In this document: one piece after another, positions 7,923 through 17,612 of the stretch
Layout of the letters: every line of letters begins with the position of its first letter
Numbering within the stretch: the first letter of the stretch is position 1
Assembly: GCA_003327455.1 (NCBI GenBank)
Contig: QOQU01000006.1
Location: forward strand, 62,001 to 126,000
DNA: 64,000 bases
Direction: 5' to 3'
From: Anaerolineae bacterium
GTDB lineage: Bacteria > Chloroflexota > Anaerolineae > Anaerolineales > UBA4823
Notes under the pieces: generated by a model
The model's input: the letters and a program-made list of their open reading frames with translations, nothing else
The model's database searches: none
What the model was told of the DNA's origin: nothing
Made by a program: the position numbers and the translations under genes

Positions 7923-8768
7923 ATGAAAGTTGCCTATCAAGGCGCACCTGGCGCATACTCAGAAGCAGCCATTTTTGAGATCTTCGGCAAGCAAGCTCAG
8001 GCTATCCCTTGTGAAACCTTTGAGCAAGTTTTCCAAAAAGTTGAATCAGATGAAGCTCAACGAGGAATGTTGCCCATCGAAAATTCCGTCACCGGGAGCC
8101 TGCACCGGAACTACGACCTGTTGCTCGAACACCAATTGGTGATTGTGGGGGAATATCCTCTGCGCGTGCGCCACTGCCTGATCGGCTTACCCGATGCAGA
8201 GCTGAAAGACATTCACAAGGTCATCAGCCATCCTCAAGGCATAGCCCAATGTGAAAAATACCTGCGCTCTCTCAATGTCCAGACCGAGGCCGTCTACGAT
8301 ACAGCCGGCAGTGTTAAGATGGTCAAAGAAAGCGGCGATCGCAGTCTGGCAGCCATTGCCTCGAATTGGGCAGCACAAATCTATGGGATGAAAATCCTGC
8401 AAGAGGGCATCGAAGATAACCCCGCCAATTACACCCGCTTTCTGGTGTTAGGGCGCGAACCCATTCAACCTGAGGGAGAAGCCAAAACTTCGATTGTGTT
8501 CACACTGCGCAATATTCCCGGCGCGCTCTTTAAAGCGCTTAGCGTCTTTGCTCTGCGCGATATTGACCTGACGAAGATCGAATCACGTCCTCTGGTTGGC
8601 ACTCCGTGGGAATACCTGTTTTATATTGATTTTCGCGGCGCAATCACGGAAGATAAAGTCCAACATGCGCTGGAGAATTTATCGGAATATGCCCTGAGTT
8701 TGCGCGTTCTCGGCTCTTACCCTCGTTTAGGCAGCCAGAAAGCAAGCGAAACCGCAGACAAAGGATAA
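7923..8768 (+). CDS. pheA: Prephenate dehydratase
   Basis: This 281-residue enzyme converts prephenate to phenylpyruvate in phenylalanine synthesis. The dehydratase domain opens with YQGAPGAYSEAA and carries LPIENSVTGS and the catalytic-region motif NYTRF. A C-terminal ACT domain (about residues 190-265) contains KIESRP, the part of the regulatory site that binds phenylalanine. No chorismate mutase domain is attached. An AAGGAG lies before the ATG, and a TATAAT-like element lies about 55 bases upstream. It stands alone, not in an aromatic operon. Confidence 0.95.
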   Translation: MKVAYQGAPGAYSEAAIFEIFGKQAQAIPCETFEQVFQKVESDEAQRGMLPIENSVTGSLHRNYDLLLEHQLVIVGEYPLRVRHCLIGLPDAELKDIHKVISHPQGIAQCEKYLRSLNVQTEAVYDTAGSVKMVKESGDRSLAAIASNWAAQIYGMKILQEGIEDNPANYTRFLVLGREPIQPEGEAKTSIVFTLRNIPGALFKALSVFALRDIDLTKIESRPLVGTPWEYLFYIDFRGAITEDKVQHALENLSEYALSLRVLGSYPRLGSQKASETADKG

Positions 8769-8889
8769 GCCCTGCATTCCTTCGCCAAATCGAGAAGCGA
8801 TCCGCCGCAGTGCCATCAGGTTGGAAGGACAATTTTTTAATAAGAGAGAGAAGGTAGAAAAGGCTCACAATCGAGCAGCCAAACTCGCT

Positions 8890-9807
8890 CTAGGTATAAC
8901 CTAACCATTTGAGCATCGTTTCGTTCTTGCGCCAGTTCTTTTGCACCTTAACATGGAGATTGAGGTAGATTTTTCGACCACTCATCGCTTCAATCTCCTG
9001 GCGCGCCTGGATGCCAATTTTCTTGATCATATTTCCACCTGCGCCAATTACAATGGCTTTGTGCGTCTCTTTTTCAACAATGATGGTTGCATCAATGACA
9101 GCCAGGTTCTCATCTTTTTCCTGATATTGATCGATGCGCACTGCAATCCCGTGCGGCACTTCATCGCGCAGGATGTGCAGGGCAGCCTCCCGAATTAACT
9201 CGGCGGCAATTTCGCGCTCATAATAATCTGTAATTTGATCCGCAGGATAGAGGGGCTCGCTGAGCGGTAAGCAATCTACGAGCGCTGCGATCAGATAGTC
9301 GAGGTTATCGCCTCGCAGGCAAGAGATCTGCAGCACCTGAGCATTTGGAAAACGTTCGTTCACCAGGGTTTTGGCTGCCTCTACAAATTCCTCCTTGGCA
9401 ATGTCAATTTTGTTGAAGGCAACCACCAGCGGTTTAGCGGGTTGAAACGGCTGTAAGCGTTCGGCAAGGTCAAGGTCTTCCTGGCTCAAAGGTTCACTGA
9501 CATCCAGAAGGAAAAGCAACCCGTCTGCGTCCTCAATGGCTTTTAGCGCAGCTTTGACCATTCTTTCGCCCAATTTGTGCCGCGGCGTATGAAAACCTGG
9601 TGTGTCAACAAAAACAATCTGAGCCTGATCAGTCGTCAGGATACCCAATTGTTGTTTGCGAGTGGTCTGAGGGCGCGGTGAAACGGCGGCAATTTTCTGC
9701 TGAAGCAAGACATTCATCAGAGTGGATTTACCCACATTGGGTTTGCCGATCACGGCGATAAAACCAGCCCGATAATCGGGCTTAACTAAAGGCTCGGAGC
9801 TTTCCAT
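8890..9807 (-). CDS. era: GTPase Era
   Basis: This 305-residue ribosome-assembly GTPase has G1 GKPNVGKS, a G2-region threonine in RPQTTR, G3 DTPGFH and G4 NKID. A C-terminal KH domain binds the 3' end of 16S rRNA, with VIGAGGNMIKKIG as its RNA-binding loop. The length is normal. The start overlaps the end of the upstream DUF4491 gene by 22 bases, so the two are translated from one message. The other partners often seen with era (ybeY, recO) are not adjacent here. Confidence 0.97.
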   Translation of the reverse strand: MESSEPLVKPDYRAGFIAVIGKPNVGKSTLMNVLLQQKIAAVSPRPQTTRKQQLGILTTDQAQIVFVDTPGFHTPRHKLGERMVKAALKAIEDADGLLFLLDVSEPLSQEDLDLAERLQPFQPAKPLVVAFNKIDIAKEEFVEAAKTLVNERFPNAQVLQISCLRGDNLDYLIAALVDCLPLSEPLYPADQITDYYEREIAAELIREAALHILRDEVPHGIAVRIDQYQEKDENLAVIDATIIVEKETHKAIVIGAGGNMIKKIGIQARQEIEAMSGRKIYLNLHVKVQKNWRKNETMLKWLGYT

Positions 9808-10118
9808 TTACGGATAACCTCTTTGAAAGGGGGATCAATTTTTTGGGGATGAAAAGGAAACCAGCCCAGTTCTGCTCGCCGGGCTTGCTTTTTGAGTTCT
9901 GTTGCTCCCCAGGCACACGTAGCGCCCAACAGACCCAGCCAGGCCGACCCCCATGTGTTTTCCACAAACAACGACGCGATGGCAAGGAAGACGCCAAGCC
10001 CCAGCAGATAAGGCCACCACAGCCAACCCAGCCAGCGTTCAATCAAGATCACCAACGGGAACCCCAAGCCGATGGTGAGAAGGGTGAGAAAACCCAGCCA
10101 GACTCCAAAAGCCTCCAT
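9786..10118 (-). CDS. DUF4491-type membrane protein
   Basis: This 110-residue membrane protein begins MEAFGVWLGFLTLLTIG, with three hydrophobic segments and a C-terminal ELGWFPFHP. That tail resembles the GWFPKNP ending of DUF4491 proteins, which have no known function. An AAGGAGG eight bases before the ATG at 10118 fixes the start. It lies 13 bases after a gene of the same build and overlaps era, so the three form a leftward operon. The pairing suggests a hetero-oligomeric membrane complex, but this is inference. Confidence 0.72.
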   Translation of the reverse strand: MEAFGVWLGFLTLLTIGLGFPLVILIERWLGWLWWPYLLGLGVFLAIASLFVENTWGSAWLGLLGATCAWGATELKKQARRAELGWFPFHPQKIDPPFKEVIRKWKAPSL

Positions 10119-10131
10119 CTCGCCTTCCTCC

Positions 10132-10512
10132 TTAGCCGTCCAGGGAAGGAAACTCATCTCTTAATCGATCAACCGGCGTGGCGGACAGAGAAGGGTCGTC
10201 CAAAAAGCGACGATGGCGAGGGTTTCCAGGATTGGCTGGGGCATGACCACGCTGTACCCGTCTTTGCTGGCGGAACAACTCGATTGCATCCCAAAGAAGG
10301 GTCATTCCCCAGATTCCCAGCGAGATCTTAAGATATAGAGGGTTAACTGCCAGCGACAAACCTTCTAAAACAAAACCGCCCCAAACAAAGGCAAGAATAG
10401 CGAGCCACAATCGCTCAATATGAAACTCTAACCAGCGCACAACAACATGTCCGAATGCAATCCCAAGCAAGGCGCTTATTGCCGAGACCACACCAACTCC
10501 ATTGATTTCCAT
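10132..10512 (-). CDS. Second DUF4491-like membrane protein
   Basis: About 126 residues from MEINGVGVV, with three hydrophobic segments and a GHAPANPGNPRH tail that parallels the GWFPFHP tail of the next gene. It looks like a divergent paralogue with a 35-residue polar C-terminal extension. The start is uncertain: MEINGVG aligns with the paralogue's start but has no ribosome-binding site, and in-frame starts at 10584 and 10596 also exist. Function unknown. The gene is divergent from the SNF2 helicase gene. Confidence 0.6.
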   Translation of the reverse strand: MEINGVGVVSAISALLGIAFGHVVVRWLEFHIERLWLAILAFVWGGFVLEGLSLAVNPLYLKISLGIWGMTLLWDAIELFRQQRRVQRGHAPANPGNPRHRRFLDDPSLSATPVDRLRDEFPSLDG

Positions 10513-10672
10513 GCCCGTGATTATATCCCAAGAAGGATTATCGGAAGAGCGCTCAGGGTGCAGAAATTCTGATCTTTCGTTCATAGTCTTAACCATTCCC
10601 TTTTTTCTATGGTAAGATATTCGGTTACCTGGAGAAAAATGATCGAGTACAAAATGGTTCATTGGTAGGTTT

Positions 10673-13600
10673 GTGAAGGCAATGACAAAACCGCTTGTTC
10701 TTTCTGATTATTTGGACGATCATTCTTTAATGCGCTTGGCTGGTTTTATAACTTTCGAACGCGGTCGCTCTTACTATTACAGCGAGCGTGTAAATTTGAA
10801 GCATATCTCCTCAGAGCGAGTCGAAGCCACAGTACAGGGTACATTAGTTTATCGGGTTAGCCTGACCTTCATGGGAGAAAAGCTGGGATATTCCTGTACC
10901 TGCCCGGTCGGTAGGGATGGTTTTTTTTGCAAACACCTGGTTGCCACAGCTATGGCAGCCCGTGGACGCGTGCCAATTCCAGCTGAAATTGCCTGGCAAC
11001 GTCATCTGGAGCATTTGCTCCAGTTGGGCACCTCAGCCAACATAGAATCTCCAAAACAATCAATCGCGCGCCAGTATGTGATTGTGTTTGGTTTAGCCAA
11101 AACCCATACTTTAGGATGGACGCTCTTACCGCTCAGGCTTTATGTCGGAAAATCCTCTAAACAAGAATTGGGCTCAATCGATTGGAACGACCCTGAGCAA
11201 CTGGATGCCTTTATTCAGAAATTGCCCGCTCGCAAAAGCGAAGTCGTGCGCTCATTGGGAGAGATGTCCTATTGTCTGAATGCAGACAGCGGGGCATATC
11301 TTCTGGCAAGTCTAATGATCAACAGCTATTCCAGTTCTCCTCATCGACTGGAGTGGTTTTGGCGCACCCCTCTGCTTCTCTACTTATCCAGTGACGACGG
11401 AAACCTCTATCGCCGCTTGAAATTGCATCCATTGGACGAAAAAGTAGCGCTGTTAATGCATCAAAATTCGACAGGTATCGACTTACAGTTTGCCTTGATG
11501 ATGGGCGAGAAAATAGTCCCACTGAACAATAAACAGACTTCGCTGGTTCAAAACAAACCGCCGATATTCCTTGTTGAGGACACTCTGGTGCGCGTCTCCT
11601 ATCCTACCAAATCGCTATTACTGGAGAAGTTATTACAAGAACCCCGAATCCATATCCCAGACAGTTCCGTCAGACAATTTATGGAAAAATATTTTCTCAG
11701 AGTAGCCGAAACGATCACGCTGGTCGGAGAAGGGATTCAATATTACGATGATGTTCAGCCCCGAGCGCGCCTCTACCTGTCCGAGAAAAATAAAGCGTTG
11801 GTCGCTGAATTAAGGTTTGATTACCTCGGTAAAGAAGTACCCTATGGGAACAATTCCTCCTGCGTTGTTATCCCCCAGACGGATCAGCAAGCCGCCATCT
11901 TCGTGCGTCGCAATTTAACATTTGAAGATACCATTGAAAATGAGCTGGCAGGTTCACAGTATGGCTTGAAACGAATTGTAGCGAATGAACCAGGTCGCTA
12001 CACATTGCGCGCTAAAGTTCACATTCTGGATTTTCTGGTTAAGTATGTACCCCTTCTGATCAAAGAAGGGTATGAAATTTATGGCGAAGAACGGATCAAG
12101 TCGGTTCGGGTGAACCATGCCAGACCAAGCCTCGCGCTACAAATCTCGTCCGGAATAGACTGGTTTGATTTGTCCATCATCGTTACCTTTGGCGACCAGA
12201 CGGCAGACTGGAAGGAAGTGCGCTCGGCGATTCTAAAAGGTCAGACCTACGTTAAACTGGCAGATGGATCAATAGGTCAAATCCCGGAGGACTGGCTCAA
12301 ACGCTTCAAGAAGGTTTTTGCCTTAGGCAAGGCTACCGAACGGGGAATTGAGTTAAGTCAGGCACAACTGCCTCTGATCGATCTCCTGACCAGCGAAGCA
12401 GAACTGCACCAGGGCTTTGCGGAATTCGAGCAGCGCCGCAAACGCCTGCATGATTTCGAGCAAATCGAACCCCAACCCCTGCCGGCAGGTTTTAAGGGTG
12501 AACTGCGTCCCTATCAGAAAGCTGGCTACGATTGGTTGCATTTCCTGTATCGCTACAAGCTGGGTGGCTGTCTGGCAGATGACATGGGGCTAGGCAAAAC
12601 CGTTCAAATGTTAGCCTTTTTGCAGTCCCTGAAAGAGACTCAGAAACCCGCCTCAGCTCATCTGCTGGTAGTCCCCAAATCTCTGCTGGTCAACTGGCAG
12701 CGCGAAGCAGAACGCTTTACGCCCCAGCTAAAATTTCTGGACTACAGTAAGGCTGACCGCCCCAAAGACCTCAAGGTTTTTGATGAAGTAGATGTTGTCT
12801 TAACCACCTATGGAATCGTCTTGCGCGACATCGAACGTTTGCGAAAATACCATTTTGACATTGTGATTTTAGACGAATCGCAAGCAGTTAAGAATCCCCT
12901 GGCCCAAAGCGCCAGGGCTGTGCGCCTGTTGAAAAGTAACCATCGCCTGGTCATGACGGGAACGCCGATTGAGAATAACACCTTTGAGCTCTGGTCGCAG
13001 TTTGCCTTTCTCCAACCCGGCTTGCTGGGTAGCCTGGAAGTCTTTCGGCGCGAATTTGCAGCTCCGATTGAAAGCGAGGGCAACGAAGAGACGGTTGAGA
13101 CTTTGCGTAAACTGGTTCATCCCTTCATTCTGCGGCGCACCAAGAGCCAGGTGGCGCCGGAATTACCTCCCCGTGAAGAGCGCCTTGTCTATATAGATAT
13201 GAGCGCCGAACAGGAAAAACTCTATCAGCAGGTGCGCGACTACTATCGTCAACTTTTACTGGGCATGATAGACTCCGAAATCAGCCAGGATCAGCGGATG
13301 AGGATATTAGAAGGACTGCTCCGCTTGCGTCAGATCAGCATTCATCCTGCTCTGGTTGAGGCAAATTTCCAGGGGGAAGCGCCCAAGTTTACCTGGGTGC
13401 TGGAAATGCTGGAAACCCTGCAGCAAGAGGGGCATAAAGCCCTGGTATTCTCTCAATTTGTCGAAGCGCTTCAACTCCTGCGCAAGGAACTGGATAGCCA
13501 GTCAATACCCTATACCTATCTGGACGGGCAAACTCACAATCGCCAGGCACAAGTGGATGCCTTTCAAAACGATCCCAACTTGCCGTTCTTTTTGATCAGC

Positions 13601-13885
13601 CTGAAAGCAGGTGGAGTGGGCTTGAATCTCACGGCTGCCGATTACGTTATCCACCTTGATCCGTGGTGGAACCCTGCCGTAGAACGTCAGGCTGCCGATC
13701 GAACACACCGCATCGGACAACAGAAGCCAGTTTTTATTTATAAGGTAATACTCCGCAATACGGTCGAGGAGAAAATTCTAACCCTCCAGGAAAAAAAGCG
13801 TCAACTGGTTGACCAACTCATTCATGCTGAAGGGAGCATTTTCAAATCACTGACGCGGCAGGACCTGGAGGTATTGTTTAGTTAA
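10673..13885 (+). CDS. SWIM-SNF2 family ATP-dependent helicase
   Basis: This 1070-residue protein has an N-terminal SWIM zinc finger (CTC at residues 75-77, then FFCKH), a long middle region and a SNF2 ATPase. Walker A is DDMGLGKT, the DEAH-equivalent box is ILDESQAVKN, motif III is MTGTPIEN and the helicase C-terminal lobe includes DPWWNPAVERQAADRTHRIGQ. Bacterial members of this RapA/HepA-like group are thought to remodel nucleoprotein or RNA polymerase complexes. The start is either GTG 10673 or ATG 10682. It is divergent from the DUF4491 genes, with no restriction system adjacent. Confidence 0.93.
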   Translation: MKAMTKPLVLSDYLDDHSLMRLAGFITFERGRSYYYSERVNLKHISSERVEATVQGTLVYRVSLTFMGEKLGYSCTCPVGRDGFFCKHLVATAMAARGRVPIPAEIAWQRHLEHLLQLGTSANIESPKQSIARQYVIVFGLAKTHTLGWTLLPLRLYVGKSSKQELGSIDWNDPEQLDAFIQKLPARKSEVVRSLGEMSYCLNADSGAYLLASLMINSYSSSPHRLEWFWRTPLLLYLSSDDGNLYRRLKLHPLDEKVALLMHQNSTGIDLQFALMMGEKIVPLNNKQTSLVQNKPPIFLVEDTLVRVSYPTKSLLLEKLLQEPRIHIPDSSVRQFMEKYFLRVAETITLVGEGIQYYDDVQPRARLYLSEKNKALVAELRFDYLGKEVPYGNNSSCVVIPQTDQQAAIFVRRNLTFEDTIENELAGSQYGLKRIVANEPGRYTLRAKVHILDFLVKYVPLLIKEGYEIYGEERIKSVRVNHARPSLALQISSGIDWFDLSIIVTFGDQTADWKEVRSAILKGQTYVKLADGSIGQIPEDWLKRFKKVFALGKATERGIELSQAQLPLIDLLTSEAELHQGFAEFEQRRKRLHDFEQIEPQPLPAGFKGELRPYQKAGYDWLHFLYRYKLGGCLADDMGLGKTVQMLAFLQSLKETQKPASAHLLVVPKSLLVNWQREAERFTPQLKFLDYSKADRPKDLKVFDEVDVVLTTYGIVLRDIERLRKYHFDIVILDESQAVKNPLAQSARAVRLLKSNHRLVMTGTPIENNTFELWSQFAFLQPGLLGSLEVFRREFAAPIESEGNEETVETLRKLVHPFILRRTKSQVAPELPPREERLVYIDMSAEQEKLYQQVRDYYRQLLLGMIDSEISQDQRMRILEGLLRLRQISIHPALVEANFQGEAPKFTWVLEMLETLQQEGHKALVFSQFVEALQLLRKELDSQSIPYTYLDGQTHNRQAQVDAFQNDPNLPFFLISLKAGGVGLNLTAADYVIHLDPWWNPAVERQAADRTHRIGQQKPVFIYKVILRNTVEEKILTLQEKKRQLVDQLIHAEGSIFKSLTRQDLEVLFS

Positions 13886-13979
13886 ACTGGAGACGATCGC
13901 CTGATACAAATCGTCCGGCGCTGGCGTCGAAGAATTCATCCTCTCACCAATAAAAAAAGCCCTGCGATGGAGGATGACG

Positions 13980-14042
13980 ATGAAACTGCAACGCTTTCGC
14001 AAGGCTATTGAACGCAACTATACTGCAAACGTTTTCAGATAA
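13980..14042 (+). CDS. Possible 20-residue mini-ORF
   Basis: An ATG at 13980 lies six bases after GGAGG and opens a frame MKLQRFRKAIERNY ending at 14042. The peptide is basic and amphipathic. It sits in the 245-base gap between the helicase gene and the ribokinase remnant. Nothing else supports it, and its length allows a chance occurrence. Confidence 0.22.
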   Translation: MKLQRFRKAIERNYTANVFR

Positions 14043-14129
14043 AAAGTGATTTTTATCATCTCATCTCACGCTGAATGACAGTCGAGCAAAGCGGCGAGGG
14101 CAGGCAGGAGTGACAAGAGAGCAAGACTT

Positions 14130-14620
14130 TTAAGCTTGCAATTAGAATTTCCTTTGCCAACCGTGGAGGAAGCGATCAGAGTTGCGCGTCGGCATGCGGT
14201 AAAGGTCGCCTTGAATCCTGCTCCTTTACAGGCTTTGCCCGATGAACTCCTGCGAGAGGTGGACGTTTTGATACCCAACCAAAGCGAATTACATCTCCTC
14301 AGCGGTGAAGGAGATATTGAAGCGTCAATTTACTCCTTGCAGCAGCGTGGAGTACAGAATCTGATCATCACCTTAGGGAATCAAGGCTGTCTGGTTGTTC
14401 AGGGCTCGGAGCGCTATCCCATCCCTGCTCATCGTTTAAACCTGTGGATACAACCGCAGCCGGGGATGCCTTTGTGGGAGCGTTTGCTGTCGCCTGGGCA
14501 GAAGGGTAATCCTTGCTGGAGGCTGCCAGGTGGGGCAATGCCGCCGGTGCCCTGGCAGTTACTCGCGCGGGTGCACAGCCTTCCCTACCACCTCGCCAGG
14601 AAGTTTTATCCCTGTTCTAG
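14130..14620 (+). pseudogene. Ribokinase (PfkB family) remnant
   Basis: The frame from about 14136 encodes the second half of a ribokinase-like sugar kinase: VALNPAPLQALPDELL, DVLIPNQSEL and NLIITLGNQGCLV. Around 14440 the reading shifts by one base. In the new frame the catalytic motif VDTTAAGDAFVGAFA is intact (14444 onward), then a TAA at 14507-14509 interrupts it. After the stop the C-terminus continues with SLLEAARWGNAAGALAVTRA up to 14620. The first half of the gene is missing. So there is a 5' truncation, a frameshift and a nonsense codon. The call as a pseudogene is secure unless there are multiple sequencing errors. Confidence 0.88.
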
Positions 14621-16035
14621 CTCAGGCGATGAGCTTTAGGCAGGTGGTTTTTGATGATTTTATCAACCACTCTTCCCCAACCCAGCGGATAACCGTCCAC
14701 ACAAATTGCCAGCCAACCTTTATCAGCCAGGACCTGGCGCTCATTTTCGGCAAGCATTCCTTCCTGCAATGCTTCACCAGTCAAATATTTCCTTACGGCT
14801 GGATGGTCAGCACTCAAGTTCAACCTATGGGCAATCTGTTTTCCCTCAAGGGCTAATAGAAGGGCATGGGAAGGCTCAATGCGCTCTTTTTTGATTTCGC
14901 CCAGGAACCAGCCTGGCAAAATGACCCGTAAACGTCCTAGATCAATCGCTGCAGGAGTGATGGCATAGAGGCGACGACCATATAGAGTCAGGCGCAGAGG
15001 ATCAATATCGACCTGACCGAGGGAGGCAAGCCATTTTTGAATCTCTCGACGTTGGGCAAGGGGGATCAGGCGAATGGGAAAAGGACGCACTTCCTGCCAT
15101 TCACCGCCGCTGCGCCGGCGTAAGACAGCAATGAAATGGCCTTCAGGGAATCCTTTGTGAGGTAAAAGGCGATACTGCCCGCCCCAATGCGGCAAATCGG
15201 CTTCAATACCCAGCCATTCCGGGTGAGCTGGCTCAAAGGTCACGCGCGTCTTGATCTCCACGGGCTCAAAATCAGGATGCCCTTTCAAAAAATTGCTAAC
15301 CACCGCTTCGTTTTCTTCGGGAGAAAAGGTGCAGGTGGAATACACCAGACGCCCTCCGGGACGGACAAGACGGGCAGCCTGAGGCAGAAGACCACTCTGA
15401 CGGACTGCACAAGCCCGCACGATCTCCGGCGACCAATCCAGGCGCGCTTCCAGACTTCTCCGAAACATCCCTTCTCCCGAACAGGGTGCATCCAGTAACA
15501 CGCGATCAAAGAAAGCTCCCCATTGATCGGCAAGGCGGTGAGGGGGCTCATTGGTGACAACAATGTTGCGGGCACCCCAGCGCTCAAGATTTTTAACCAA
15601 ATCCCATGCCCGTTGAGAATGGAGGTCGTTTGCGACCAGCATACCTTGTCCCTGGAGGCGGGCAGCAATATGAGTCGCCTTACCACCAGGCGCCGCAGCG
15701 AGATCGATGATGCGCTCGCCGGGTTGGGGATCCAGGAGTTCCACGACGGCCATTGCCGAGGGCTCTTGAAGGTAGTACAGCCCGGCTGCATGATAGGGGT
15801 GTTTTCCTGGACGGTCCTCTCCGCGGATAAAAAAGCCCTCCGGACACCACGGAATCGGACTTAAGACAAAGGGTGAGAGGTTCAAGAAATCGGCAATAGA
15901 AATTTTTAGCAAATTGAGGCGGAGACCGCTCTGCGGGGGCTGTTGCAACACAGAAACGAAGGCTGGGAATTCTGCCCCTAACCAATTCTGCATTCGTTCG
16001 AGAAAGCGCGGGGGAATTTCGATCGTGCTCATCAT
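14617..16035 (-). CDS. RsmB/NOP-family rRNA (cytosine-5) methyltransferase, RsmF-like
   Basis: This 472-residue SAM-dependent methyltransferase has the SAM-binding motif DLAAAPGGKATH, the motif IV catalytic cysteine in DAPCSGEGMFRR and the motif VI cysteine in STCTFSPEENE. The GEGMF variant and a C-terminal PUA-like region of about 150 residues match RsmF/YebU-type enzymes, which modify 16S rRNA (C1407 in E. coli). The target here is inferred. The stop overlaps the end of the ribokinase remnant on the other strand. The start overlaps the aminotransferase stop by 4 bases, so the two are coupled. Confidence 0.9.
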   Translation of the reverse strand: MMSTIEIPPRFLERMQNWLGAEFPAFVSVLQQPPQSGLRLNLLKISIADFLNLSPFVLSPIPWCPEGFFIRGEDRPGKHPYHAAGLYYLQEPSAMAVVELLDPQPGERIIDLAAAPGGKATHIAARLQGQGMLVANDLHSQRAWDLVKNLERWGARNIVVTNEPPHRLADQWGAFFDRVLLDAPCSGEGMFRRSLEARLDWSPEIVRACAVRQSGLLPQAARLVRPGGRLVYSTCTFSPEENEAVVSNFLKGHPDFEPVEIKTRVTFEPAHPEWLGIEADLPHWGGQYRLLPHKGFPEGHFIAVLRRRSGGEWQEVRPFPIRLIPLAQRREIQKWLASLGQVDIDPLRLTLYGRRLYAITPAAIDLGRLRVILPGWFLGEIKKERIEPSHALLLALEGKQIAHRLNLSADHPAVRKYLTGEALQEGMLAENERQVLADKGWLAICVDGYPLGWGRVVDKIIKNHLPKAHRLS

Positions 16036-17384
16036 GAATGTTCGACCACCTCATCCGCAATGGACAAAGCCTGGTCGATGAGTGTAAAACCTTCTTCAAG
16101 CTGTTCTTCAGTAATGATTAGAGGTGGGATGATCAATAGGGTGTGCCAGTGGGTATAGAGAAATAACCCATGATCCAGCAGGTATTGACGAATGGCAATC
16201 ATCTCTGGGCTACTGCCGTTAAATGGCGCCAGGGGCTCTCGCGTGCGGCGGTTACGCACCAGTTCAATTGCGCCGAACAATCCAATGGAACGCGTCTCCC
16301 CAACACTGGGATGTTTTTCACCGAGATCGTTCAACAAACGGTGCAGAACCTTTCCCATTTCGGCGGCATGTTCAACCAGATGGTCCTCCTGCATCACCTG
16401 GATGGTGGCAATTGCGGCTGCCAGTGAAATCGGGTGGGCGGTATAAGTTAGTCCACTGTGAAAGATTCGTTCGCGAAAGAACTCAGCAATCTCTTCCCGC
16501 ATGGCAACCGCACCGAGCGGCGCATAGGCAGAGGTCAATCCTTTTGCCATGGTCATCAGATCCGGAACGACCTCCCAGTTCTGGACGGCGAACCATTTGC
16601 CAGTGCGCCCGAAACCACTCATCACTTCATCGGCTATGAGTAAAATACCATAACGATCACACAATTGGCGCACACCCTGTAAGTAGCCGGCTGGGGGAAT
16701 AATGATCCCATTCGTTCCGGTGACAGTCTCAACGAGAATTGCAGCGATGGTTTGCGGTCCCTCATACTGAATGATCTCTTCCAGGTGGTTCAGGTAATCC
16801 AGGCAAAAATCTTCCTCAGAGATTTCAGGGTTGGTGCGGTGAAAGGTTGAACGGTAGCGATAGGGATCGAGGAAATGCACCACACCTCCCATCAAATTGG
16901 GCTCCCAGGCAAGACGCCGCGGATCTCCGGTGGCTGCCATAGCACCAGCCGTTGCACCATGATAGGAACGATAGCGAGCCAGAATTTTATGCCTGCCAGT
17001 AAAAGCGCGCGCGAGTTTTATCGCGTTCTCATTGGCATCGGCGCCACCCAGAGTGAAGAGAAAGCGGTTAAGGTCACCCGGGGTGATTTCTGCCAGTAAT
17101 TTTCCCAACAGGGCACGCGGTTTCGACGCCATGGAAGGAGCGACATAAGGCAACTCTTGAGCTTGCTGGATGATCGCATCGATCACGCGTTGCTCGCCGT
17201 GTCCAACGTTAACACACATGGTCATGGAATTGAAATCCAGATAACGTTTTCCGTGAATATCCCAAAAATAGACCCCCTTTGCCTGTTTGACCGGAATGGG
17301 CGAAACGCGCCCCTGGGCAGACCACGTCCAGAAAGTGTGCTGGAGGCTCAAAGGAACAATGTCTTCATCGGCTAAATCAAGCAT
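16032..17384 (-). CDS. Class III PLP-dependent aminotransferase
   Basis: This 450-residue enzyme has the PLP lysine in TMAKGLTSAYAPLG, the cofactor Asp in IADEVMSGFGRTG and YRSYHGAT near residue 145. It resembles the taurine/beta-alanine:pyruvate and adenosylmethionine-type aminotransferases (subgroup II). HSGLTYTAHPIS is the region that binds the PLP phosphate from the second subunit. The amino donor cannot be fixed from sequence alone. It leads a two-gene message with the rRNA methyltransferase downstream (4-base overlap), which looks functionally unrelated. Confidence 0.9.
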   Translation of the reverse strand: MLDLADEDIVPLSLQHTFWTWSAQGRVSPIPVKQAKGVYFWDIHGKRYLDFNSMTMCVNVGHGEQRVIDAIIQQAQELPYVAPSMASKPRALLGKLLAEITPGDLNRFLFTLGGADANENAIKLARAFTGRHKILARYRSYHGATAGAMAATGDPRRLAWEPNLMGGVVHFLDPYRYRSTFHRTNPEISEEDFCLDYLNHLEEIIQYEGPQTIAAILVETVTGTNGIIIPPAGYLQGVRQLCDRYGILLIADEVMSGFGRTGKWFAVQNWEVVPDLMTMAKGLTSAYAPLGAVAMREEIAEFFRERIFHSGLTYTAHPISLAAAIATIQVMQEDHLVEHAAEMGKVLHRLLNDLGEKHPSVGETRSIGLFGAIELVRNRRTREPLAPFNGSSPEMIAIRQYLLDHGLFLYTHWHTLLIIPPLIITEEQLEEGFTLIDQALSIADEVVEHS

Positions 17385-17538
17385 TCTAACTCCTTGGAAA
17401 ATGCAGACAGTGTTTAGCTATAGATTAATCTTAACACAAAAGCAAATTCTTTCAGCGCCTGCCATAAACCCGGGCTATCCGATAGAACCTCCCCCCCAAA
17501 AATTCTTGACAATATCCCAAATTAATCTCAAAAAAACC

Positions 17539-17566
17539 TTGACAAATCAGAGTTTATTTGTATAAT
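17539..17566 (+). promoter_or_regulatory. Near-consensus sigma-70 promoter of the fasciclin lipoprotein gene
   Basis: A perfect TTGACA is followed after 16 bases by a perfect TATAAT. A second TTGACA lies about 35 bases upstream. The -10 ends 46 bases before the ATG at 17613. This is the strongest promoter match in the window and predicts high expression. Confidence 0.8.
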
Positions 17567-17612
17567 ATACAATACATAGACAAAATCTAGATATTTTATA
17601 AAGGAGTTGAAA

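Noticed and set aside
9843-10331. A 162-codon plus-strand frame
   Set aside because: It is antisense to both DUF4491-like genes, and its product is Pro/Gln/Lys-rich without any motif.
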